A DNA stretch of 34,926 bases, taken from contig JAOAGQ010000015.1 in the NCBI GenBank assembly GCA_026415675.1, forward strand, positions 1 through 34,926, read 5' to 3'. The stretch comes from Syntrophorhabdaceae bacterium. GTDB taxonomy: Bacteria; Desulfobacterota; Syntrophorhabdia; Syntrophorhabdales; Syntrophorhabdaceae. Below, one piece after another: positions 8,135 to 15,203 of this stretch (the stretch's first letter is position 1; each line of letters begins with the position of its first letter). The notes beneath the pieces are model-generated. The model saw only the letters and a program-made list of their open reading frames with translations. It was not told where the DNA came from and ran no database searches. The position numbers were made by a program, and so were the translations under genes.

Positions 8135-9790
8135 ATGCCGATAGATGGTTTCAACCCGTACAGGCCAGAGGATGTGGAAAAGTACACCAAACACAGATGG
8201 TGGCTCGGTATGACCTGGGGGGATCTCCTCGATAAGGGGAGCGACCTTTATCCGAGGAAAGAGATCCTTGTCGACGATACTTCAAGACTTACCTACAGGG
8301 AGCTGAGGGAGAAGGTCGATAGGTTTGCCATTGGATTGATCGAAATAGGGGTAAAACCGAAGGACTTTGTGCTCCTCCAGATGCCGAACTGGCACGAATT
8401 CGTAATAGCCTTTTATGCAATACATAAAGTTGGGGCCATAGTCGTCCTTCTCGTTGCCCGCCACGGGATTACAGAGATCGATTATCTGAGCAGCCTAACA
8501 AACCCCGTTGCATGGATAGGCCCCCCTCGATATAAAAAGACAGAGTATCTCCCCATGCTTAGCACGTTGAGGGAAAAACACGGTTCCCTAAAATACCTCA
8601 TCTCCGTGAGGGATCCAGAAGATAAAGACTTCATACCCATGGAGAGGCTCATAGAGGAGGCGAAACTTACAAACGTAACAAGGGAGGTATTAGCGGCAAG
8701 AAGACCGGATCCGTGTGAGGTCTCCATGATCCTCCCTACAGGCGGTACCACAGGCCTCCCAAAGGCGGTACCGAGGACACATAACGACTACATAGCGAGC
8801 GTCGAATACCACACAAAGGCATGGGAGATCACAAGCGAGGATACCCTTTTAACATCTGCGCCGATCGGCCATGCCCAGGCGATACACAACTGCGTCGGGG
8901 GAGCCTTTTTCAACTATGCGAAATATGTGATAACGGACTCTACAAATGCGGAAGACCTATGCAGGGTTATCGAGAGAGAGAAGGTGACGGCATTCCCCTG
9001 TGTCCCTTCCATTGCCCAGAGGATCGTGGAACTGCCGAACCTGAAAGATTTTGATCTGAGTTCTCTGAAGAAGCTGTATGCCGGAGGGGCACCGAGCACA
9101 CCGGAACTGGTGAAGAGCGTATATGAAAAACTCGGTTGCAAATACGTGAATACCCTCGGTTCTTCAGAGGGACCGAGTTGTATGACGAGGCTCGATGATG
9201 ACTTCGAGACCATAACGACAACGGTTGGAAGGCCCGATTGCCCATATGCAGAGGTCAGGATCATCGACCAGTATGGTAATGAGGTGCCTATCAACAAGGA
9301 AGGGGAATTGACTATGAAAGGCCCCAATATCTTTAACGGTTATTTTAAGTCGCCGGAGGATAATAAGAGGGTCTTCACCGCCGATGGTTTTTTCAGAACC
9401 GGGGACCTTGCAAAGAAGGATGAGAGGGGAAACATAACGATTACAGGGAGGATAAAGGAGACGATACTAAGAGGAGGGGAGACGATAAGTGCTATAGGTA
9501 TCGAGCATCTGATTAGTTCCCATCCTGCCGTTGCCGAGGTTGCGGTCATCGGTATGCCCGATAAGGCCTTAGGGGAGAGGATATGTGCGTATATAAAACT
9601 TAAACAGGGGGCGAGCTTAACATTCGATGAGCTTATCTCCTATATGAAAGGCATAGGCGCCTCTGTTCTCCAGTTGCCTGAGAGGGTTGAATTTATAGAA
9701 AACATGCCTTTGACGAACGTGGGGAAGATAGATAAGAAGATATTGAAAGAGGATATATCTAAAAAACTTGAGGGCGAAGGGAAGATATAA
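8135..9790 (+). CDS. Acyl/aryl-AMP ligase (DhbE/EntE-like), probable aromatic acid-CoA ligase 2
   Basis: A 551-residue paralogue of the ligase at 259-1908. The two align without gaps over the N-terminal half at least, sharing RWWLGMTWGDLLDK (21-34), TYRELREKVDRFAIGL (53-68) and TGGTTGLPK (202-210), and catalytic Lys531 in LTNVGKIDKK. The pocket region differs: GHAQAIHNCVGGAF here against GHSMAMHWGIGAAL in copy 1, and LGSSEGPSC against FGSSEGTNM. That suggests different substrates. AAGGAGGG just before ATG 8135 is a strong ribosome site. It follows the FAD subunit by 53 bp and precedes a hairpin terminator, so it is the last gene of the hydroxylase operon and probably supplies or recycles a CoA-thioester for that enzyme. 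Confidence 0.88.
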   Translation: MPIDGFNPYRPEDVEKYTKHRWWLGMTWGDLLDKGSDLYPRKEILVDDTSRLTYRELREKVDRFAIGLIEIGVKPKDFVLLQMPNWHEFVIAFYAIHKVGAIVVLLVARHGITEIDYLSSLTNPVAWIGPPRYKKTEYLPMLSTLREKHGSLKYLISVRDPEDKDFIPMERLIEEAKLTNVTREVLAARRPDPCEVSMILPTGGTTGLPKAVPRTHNDYIASVEYHTKAWEITSEDTLLTSAPIGHAQAIHNCVGGAFFNYAKYVITDSTNAEDLCRVIEREKVTAFPCVPSIAQRIVELPNLKDFDLSSLKKLYAGGAPSTPELVKSVYEKLGCKYVNTLGSSEGPSCMTRLDDDFETITTTVGRPDCPYAEVRIIDQYGNEVPINKEGELTMKGPNIFNGYFKSPEDNKRVFTADGFFRTGDLAKKDERGNITITGRIKETILRGGETISAIGIEHLISSHPAVAEVAVIGMPDKALGERICAYIKLKQGASLTFDELISYMKGIGASVLQLPERVEFIENMPLTNVGKIDKKILKEDISKKLEGEGKI

Positions 9791-9812
9791 TCGCAGGTTA
9801 AGTTACGAAGAT

Positions 9813-9846
9813 AAAGGGTAGGCCCAAATATAGGGGCTTACCCTTT
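9813..9846 (+). terminator. Hairpin terminator after ligase 2
   Basis: The left arm AAAGGGTAGGCCC (9813-9825) pairs with the right arm GGGGCTTACCCTTT (9833-9846) with one mismatch, leaving a short AT-rich loop. A pyrimidine-rich tail (CTTCTCTTC) follows rather than a clean T run. It sits just after the end of the operon. Confidence 0.65.
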
Positions 9847-9892
9847 CTTCTCTTCATGGGGGGAGTGGAATATATTTACCCGTAACGGTGTG

Positions 9893-11083
9893 ATGGATAA
9901 GAACCAGTATAGAAAAGTAATATTCGTCCTTGCCTCTATCTGTGCGATAGGGCCATTCTCCACGGATATGTACCTCCCCGGTTTTCCGGCTATCGCAAAG
10001 GGTCTTGCTGTAGATATATCGAAGGTGGGGTTTACACTCACGAGCTTTTTTATAGGTATATCTCTGGGTCAGCTCGCCTATGGCCCTTTGATGGACAGGT
10101 TTGGCAGAAAAAGACCGATCATATATGGGCTCATCATCTATATAGCGGCATCGATAGGGTGCGCCCTCACCCCGTCCATTCAATTTCTGGTAGCTATGAG
10201 GTTTCTCGCTGCGGTAGGGGGTTGTGTGGGTATGGTAGGGAGTAGGGCAATAGTCAGGGACCTATTCTCAGGAAAAGAGATGGCAAGGGTTTTATCGTTG
10301 CTCATGATGATATATGGTGTTGCCCCCATCGTTGCCCCTACCATAGGGGGACTTATAAACACATACCTTGGCTGGCGATACATTTTTCTCGTCCTTGCCA
10401 TAATAACAACCATCATACTGATTGGCCTTCAAAAGTTTTTGAAAGAGAGTAAGGGGCCCGATAGAACCATCTCCCTCATTCCGAAGAATATAATGGTCGA
10501 ATACATGGGTCTTTTTAAAAGCAGGATTTTTACCCTATACGGGATTACCTGTGCTACCGGAACAGGGGGTTTTTTTGCATACATCACAGGTTCCCCCTTT
10601 GTCTATATGAACCTTCTGGGTTTTACAGAAAGGGAGTTTGGATGGGTATACGGACTAAATGTTATGGGATTAATCACGGCAAATCAGATAAACAGGCTTC
10701 TCCTGAAGAGATTAAGTAGCGAAAACGTTTTATTCTTTATCGTTTCAGGCCAGTTATGCACGATAATCGTGCTCCTTTTACTCGTCTCTTTCGGTTTTTC
10801 CAGGAATATCGATGTTGTGATACTTATATTCCTCTTTCTCGTCTGTTTCGGGTTTGTGAATGCAAACGCGATAGCCCTTGCCTTACAGCCCTTTGACAGG
10901 AATGCAGGGGCTGCCTCGGCACTAATCGGTGGTATTCAGATGGTAACAGGGGCAATCTCCTCAGGTCTTGTAAGTACCTTCCATAACGGGACCATGTATC
11001 CCATGATAGGCATCATGTCTTTCTTTACCCTTATCGGACTTTTGTCTTTGATCGCCGCGAGGAGGGGAGAGAGGGGATACTGA
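9893..11083 (+). CDS. MFS transporter, Bcr/CflA drug-resistance subfamily
   Basis: A polytopic inner-membrane protein with about 12 hydrophobic segments over 396 residues. The opening STDMYLPGFPAI motif of the first helix is characteristic of the Bcr/CflA subfamily, and the cytoplasmic loop GPLMDRFGRKRP is MFS motif A. Family members are proton-driven exporters of drugs, dipeptides or small organic compounds. GTG 9890 directly precedes ATG 9893 in frame and neither has a clear ribosome site. The gene lies alone between a terminator and the next cluster. Export of an aromatic intermediate or inhibitor is possible from context but is not shown by the sequence. Confidence 0.85.
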   Translation: MDKNQYRKVIFVLASICAIGPFSTDMYLPGFPAIAKGLAVDISKVGFTLTSFFIGISLGQLAYGPLMDRFGRKRPIIYGLIIYIAASIGCALTPSIQFLVAMRFLAAVGGCVGMVGSRAIVRDLFSGKEMARVLSLLMMIYGVAPIVAPTIGGLINTYLGWRYIFLVLAIITTIILIGLQKFLKESKGPDRTISLIPKNIMVEYMGLFKSRIFTLYGITCATGTGGFFAYITGSPFVYMNLLGFTEREFGWVYGLNVMGLITANQINRLLLKRLSSENVLFFIVSGQLCTIIVLLLLVSFGFSRNIDVVILIFLFLVCFGFVNANAIALALQPFDRNAGAASALIGGIQMVTGAISSGLVSTFHNGTMYPMIGIMSFFTLIGLLSLIAARRGERGY

Positions 11084-11155
11084 TATATAGGGGCCGTCTT
11101 TCTCCATTCGGATAAATTCTTTATTTTTACCGTGAGAAAATGTATTATTCAGATA

Positions 11156-12169
11156 ATGAAAAATGGCTTCTCCTGTCCATCCTGCTATATTTTTTCCCTC
11201 ATTTTTTGTCTTTCCCTTTTCTTTTTGGCACCACCTGTAAGCTGGGCCGGGGATGTAAAACGGGCTTCTTTTATCCCCCAGTGGAGTCCCCAGGCGCAGT
11301 TTGCCGGGTATTATGTCGCCTATGATAAGGGATTCTACAAAAAACACGGGATTGAGCTTAACCTTATCGAGGGGGGTCCTGAAAGGGCTTCCGCTATGAT
11401 GCTTGAGAGAAAAGAGGTGGATTTCACAACCATCTGGTTATCCCAGGCCATAAAGCTCCGTTCAAGGGGGGTAAGGTTGATAAATGTTGGCCAGGTTATC
11501 CATAGATCCGCCCTTATGCTCGTTGCAAAGAAGGCAAGAGGTATTCTTTCACCAAAGGACATAAACGGAAAGAAGGTAGGTCTATGGAGGGAGGAGTTTC
11601 AACTCCAGCCCCTTGCGTTCTTTAAAAAATATGGACTTAAGGTTCAGGTTGTTCCCCAATCTTATTCTATAAATCTCTTTTTAAGGGACGGGGTGGATGT
11701 GGCATCCGCCATGTGGTACAACGAATACCATATGATTCTGAATGCGGGCTTAAACCCCGAGGAGTTGACCACATTCTTTTTTTATGATCATGGCCTTAAT
11801 TTTCCCGAGGATGGTATATATACCATGGAAAAGACATGGAGAGAAGACAGGGAGCTGGTGAGGTCCTTTGTAAAAGCCTCCCTTGAGGGCTGGCTCTATG
11901 CGATCAACCATCAGGAAGAGACGTTGAAGATCATTATGAAGTATATGCATAAGGCGAATGTACCTGCGAATATCGTTCACCAGAGATGGATGCTTGCAAG
12001 GATGAAAGACCTGTTAATCCCCGATGAAAAAGATGGGTCCTTCCCGTTTATCTTGAATAGAAACGATTTTTCAAGGGTATGTGGTATCCTAAAGGAAAGC
12101 AATCTGGTCAAGAATCTCCCCGATTATAATGATTTCTATATTAATGTGATGAAACATGTTGATAAATAA
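11156..12169 (+). CDS. Periplasmic binding protein, NMT1/THI5 (SsuA/ThiY) family
   Basis: A 337-residue secreted solute-binding protein. Residues 1-31 are a Sec signal peptide (hydrophobic core FSLIFCLSLFFLAPP, likely cleavage after VSWA). The mature part begins with FIPQWSPQAQFAGYYVAYDKG, the classic NMT1/THI5 opening, and is of normal length. An in-frame GTG at 11132 would add eight residues before the signal peptide; ATG 11156 gives a more natural signal. Relatives bind pyrimidines, thiamine precursors, sulfonates or nitrate. No permease or ATPase gene is adjacent. Instead the gene overlaps a membrane sensor-phosphatase gene by 14 bp, suggesting that the protein presents its ligand to a receptor rather than to an ABC transporter. 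Confidence 0.85.
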   Translation: MKNGFSCPSCYIFSLIFCLSLFFLAPPVSWAGDVKRASFIPQWSPQAQFAGYYVAYDKGFYKKHGIELNLIEGGPERASAMMLERKEVDFTTIWLSQAIKLRSRGVRLINVGQVIHRSALMLVAKKARGILSPKDINGKKVGLWREEFQLQPLAFFKKYGLKVQVVPQSYSINLFLRDGVDVASAMWYNEYHMILNAGLNPEELTTFFFYDHGLNFPEDGIYTMEKTWREDRELVRSFVKASLEGWLYAINHQEETLKIIMKYMHKANVPANIVHQRWMLARMKDLLIPDEKDGSFPFILNRNDFSRVCGILKESNLVKNLPDYNDFYINVMKHVDK

Positions 12170-14132
12170 AGGAATCGCCTTCAAACTTGTACTCTTTTTC
12201 TCCTCCTGCACCATCCTTATTTTTTCGGTTATTTTTTTATACAGCTATATCGTCTCCAGGAAGACGATTGAAAAGGGTATAAGCGAGAATTCCAAAAACC
12301 TCGTGATGACCTCTATAAACAAGATCGAGGCGATTCTCGCGGCAACACAGAAGATACCGGAGAATATATCCTATTTTCTCGAAAACAGTTCTAATACAGA
12401 AGGAGAAATATACCAGGTTTTATATTCTGTTGTAGAGAAAAACCCAGAAATATACGGTGCTGCCATTGCCTATGAACCCTATATGTTCACAAGGGAGAAG
12501 AAGGCGTTTGCCCCTTATTTCTATAAGGAACGGTGGGGTATAAACTTTAAATACCTCGAAAAGTACTATGACTACTTTTTGTCAGACTGGTACCAGATAC
12601 CAAAGGAGATAGGGCGGCCGGAATGGACAGAACCTTATTTTGGTATCGGTGGAAATGTCCTCATGTGTTCCTATAGCGTGCCTTTCTATAAAAAAATGGG
12701 GGATAAGAGAATCCATGCAGGGGTGGTGGTTGTGGATATCTCCATAGAGAAACTCGTAGAGATCGTCTCATCTCTAAAGATTTTGAATACAGGATATGGA
12801 TTTCTGATATCGAAAAACGGTACGTTTGTGACCCATCCGATAAAAGAGTATATAATGAACGAGACGATCTTTTCCATAGCAGAGGCGACAGAGGACAGGG
12901 ATTTAAGGGAAGTGGGTAGGAAAATGATAAAAGGGGGCATAGGTTTTGAACCATTCAAGATTAAGAATCCAGTTACAGGGGCTTTATGCCTTATGACTTA
13001 CGTACCCATCGTCTCTAACGGATGGTCCCTGGCTATCGTTTTCCCCCAGGAAGAACTCATGGAGGATATCACAAGGCTCAATAAGGTTATTATATTTCTT
13101 GGCTGTCTCGGTATTGCCTTACTCTCCGTTGCGATAGTTTACATATCAAGGTCTATCACAAGGCCCTTAAGGGATATGGCCCATGCCACGGAGAGGATAG
13201 GTTCAGGGGAGTTCGATATAGAGCTTCCCCCGATCAAATCTAATGACGAGGTGGGTAGACTAACAGAGGCCTTTGAGATCATGAGGAAGTCCTTGAAGAC
13301 CTATATCACCCAGCTTAAAGAGACGACCGCCATAAAGGAGAGGGTGGAGAGTGAACTAAAAGTCGCCCACGATATTCAGATGAGTTTCCTCCCGAAGGAG
13401 TTTCCCTCATATGAGGAGAGGGATGCATTCGACATTTATGCAACCTTAAGACCTGCAAAAGAGGTAGGGGGCGACCTCTATGATTTTTTTCTGATCGACA
13501 GAAACCGTCTCTGTATAGTGGTAGGTGATGTATCGGGGAAGGGGATCCCCGCAGCCCTTTTCATGGCAATGACAAAGACACTTATAAAATCAAAGGCTAC
13601 CCTTGGGTTTAGCCCCGATAAGATACTGGATAAGGTGAACAATGAGCTTTCATCCGGAAACAGTGCGAATATGTTTGTTACATTATTCTGCGGGATCCTT
13701 GATTTAGAGGGGGGAAGACTCGAATATTCGATCGGTGGCCATAATCCCCCTTATTTAATAAAAAGTGATGGACGGATAGAGACCCTTTCAGGCCAGGTAG
13801 GGCTTGTGGTAGGTATCATGGAGGATGCCTGCTACGGACTGGAAAGGGTTGAACTCTCCCCGGGAGACACGCTATTTTTATATACCGACGGGGTCAATGA
13901 GGCGATGAACGATAAGGGGGAGATGTTTACCCTTAAACGCCTCGAGGAAGAACTAAAAGGGTTGACCGGAAAAGGGGTGAAGGAGATATTATCAGGGTTG
14001 GAGGAGGCGGTAGATGGGTTCTGTGGAGAGGCAGAGCAATCCGATGACATCACCATGATGGTGGTGAGATATTATGGAAGAGGCGAGAGTAAAGCCAAAA
14101 AAGAGGAGGACGGAGAATGGATGACGAATTAA
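12156..14132 (+). CDS. Membrane sensor phosphatase: dCache-HAMP-SpoIIE (PP2C-type)
   Basis: A 658-residue signalling protein. The order is TM1 (about 10-33), a periplasmic double-Cache-like domain (about 36-305), TM2 (310-331), HAMP (332-385), a short helical linker, and a SpoIIE/RsbU-type serine phosphatase (406-640). Phosphatase metal-site motifs are present: EVGGDLYD (436-443, Asp440), VVGDVSGKG (455-463, Asp458), LYTDGVNEA (575-583, Asp578) and QSDDITMMV (628-636). Such enzymes dephosphorylate anti-sigma antagonist (STAS) proteins in partner-switching pathways. No STAS or HPK-like anti-sigma gene lies in the window, so the partner is elsewhere. The start overlaps the preceding binding-protein gene and the end overlaps the next gene, so all three are probably co-translated. 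Confidence 0.92.
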   Translation: MLINKGIAFKLVLFFSSCTILIFSVIFLYSYIVSRKTIEKGISENSKNLVMTSINKIEAILAATQKIPENISYFLENSSNTEGEIYQVLYSVVEKNPEIYGAAIAYEPYMFTREKKAFAPYFYKERWGINFKYLEKYYDYFLSDWYQIPKEIGRPEWTEPYFGIGGNVLMCSYSVPFYKKMGDKRIHAGVVVVDISIEKLVEIVSSLKILNTGYGFLISKNGTFVTHPIKEYIMNETIFSIAEATEDRDLREVGRKMIKGGIGFEPFKIKNPVTGALCLMTYVPIVSNGWSLAIVFPQEELMEDITRLNKVIIFLGCLGIALLSVAIVYISRSITRPLRDMAHATERIGSGEFDIELPPIKSNDEVGRLTEAFEIMRKSLKTYITQLKETTAIKERVESELKVAHDIQMSFLPKEFPSYEERDAFDIYATLRPAKEVGGDLYDFFLIDRNRLCIVVGDVSGKGIPAALFMAMTKTLIKSKATLGFSPDKILDKVNNELSSGNSANMFVTLFCGILDLEGGRLEYSIGGHNPPYLIKSDGRIETLSGQVGLVVGIMEDACYGLERVELSPGDTLFLYTDGVNEAMNDKGEMFTLKRLEEELKGLTGKGVKEILSGLEEAVDGFCGEAEQSDDITMMVVRYYGRGESKAKKEEDGEWMTN

Positions 14133-14518
14133 GAAAAAGGACCCAGGAGACGGCAAAAAAACTCTTTGGAAAAGGTATTAAGATGGACCCTCCCTATCTG
14201 TTATGGAAGGAATTTGATAGGGAACTCGCAAACGATTTTTCCCTGTTTATAACGGGCAAGCTCTATTCAAGGGGGGTGCTCACCCTCCCTGAGAGGCAGA
14301 TGGTGGCCTGTGCGATGCTTGCGGCCCTCGGTGCCCATAAGGAACTAAAGCTCCACCTAAATGCCGCTTTGAATGTAGGTTGTGACCCCAAAAAACTCGC
14401 GGAGGTGATCTTTCAGCTTGCAACTTACGGGGGTATGCCGAAGGTAAATGATGCCCTTGAGGTATTAAGGGATGTGTTGAAAGAGAGGGGTGAGTGGGAG
14501 GCCTTTAAAAAAGGGTAA
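14117..14518 (+). CDS. Carboxymuconolactone decarboxylase (PcaC-like) family protein
   Basis: A small 133-residue all-helical protein. The segment from LPERQMVACAMLAALG (57-72) through KLHLNAALNVG (78-88) to EVIFQLATYGGMP (96-108) matches the CMD fold as found in 4-carboxymuconolactone decarboxylase, including a His at 80. The CxxC pair of AhpD-type peroxidases is absent (Cys65 and Cys89 stand alone), so a peroxiredoxin-reductase role is unlikely. The ATG at 14117 sits inside the end of the phosphatase gene and is preceded by GAGGAGG. The family contains decarboxylases, lactone isomerases and many uncharacterised members, so the reaction is open. Confidence 0.8.
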   Translation: MDDELRKRTQETAKKLFGKGIKMDPPYLLWKEFDRELANDFSLFITGKLYSRGVLTLPERQMVACAMLAALGAHKELKLHLNAALNVGCDPKKLAEVIFQLATYGGMPKVNDALEVLRDVLKERGEWEAFKKG

Positions 14519-14537
14519 AACCTCATTGAGAGTCTCG

Positions 14538-15203
14538 ATGGGTACGATAGACACAGGAAAAATAGAAGAGGCACTCGATGCCCTCCCCGAAGATGTGGGG
14601 CAGGTGATCCTCACCCTTGGTGAAAGAACGGACGCCTTTTATGCCATCGTATATCTTCTGGAGAGGTCCGATAGGGGATGGGATGTGTTATTAAGGGATA
14701 TTAAGGCCACAGTCGGTGCCTTAGGTTTTGTCCTTCCCTTCCAAAAAAGGGAGGGAGACAAAAAGACGCCAACGGGGGTATATCCCGTGGAGTTTGCCTT
14801 TGGTTATGAAAGGGAAGTTAAGACAAAGATGGAGTATATAGAGATGACGGAGAAAGACGTATGGGTGGATGATGTAACCTCGAGAGATTACAATAGATGG
14901 GTGAAGATAGAGGAAACGGATGGCAGAAGTTTTGAATTGATGAGAAGGATGGACGGGAAGTATAAGTACGGTCTTGTCATCGGTTATAACAGAAACCCTG
15001 TAATCCCTGGGATGGGAAGCGCTATATTCATCCATGTTTGGGATGGGGAAGAAGTACCCACAGAGGGATGCATCGCCTTATCCGAGGAAGATATCTTGAA
15101 GATTTTATCTTTACTTGACCCGAGAAAAAAACCTGTCGTTGTGATAGGCACGGTAGAAACGTTAGGTTATTTGAGTCTAAATGGGGGTACAGATGGGATA
15201 TGA
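14538..15203 (+). CDS. L,D-transpeptidase-fold (YkuD/ErfK) protein without evident signal peptide
   Basis: A YkuD catalytic domain fills the C-terminal two thirds: KKTPTGVYPV (75-84), then His166 and Cys178 in IHVWDGEEVPTEGCIAL, the HX(n)GC active-site signature. Such enzymes form 3-3 peptidoglycan cross-links or attach proteins to the wall, which takes place in the periplasm. Here neither the chosen start nor the longer in-frame GTG (14490) gives a hydrophobic leader, so location is puzzling. The start is uncertain: GTG 14490, TTG 14526 and ATG 14538 are all in frame and none has an ideal ribosome site. The gene runs past the start of glycogen phosphorylase by about 10 bp. Confidence 0.8.
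   Translation: MGTIDTGKIEEALDALPEDVGQVILTLGERTDAFYAIVYLLERSDRGWDVLLRDIKATVGALGFVLPFQKREGDKKTPTGVYPVEFAFGYEREVKTKMEYIEMTEKDVWVDDVTSRDYNRWVKIEETDGRSFELMRRMDGKYKYGLVIGYNRNPVIPGMGSAIFIHVWDGEEVPTEGCIALSEEDILKILSLLDPRKKPVVVIGTVETLGYLSLNGGTDGI

Noticed and set aside
11156-12169. Pyrimidine precursor synthase (yeast THI5-like thiamine biosynthesis)
   Set aside because: The protein has a secretion signal, and I see no Cys-rich CCCFC-type motif of THI5; a periplasmic binding protein is the simpler reading.
14117-14518. AhpD-type alkylhydroperoxidase
   Set aside because: The CxxC redox pair is missing.
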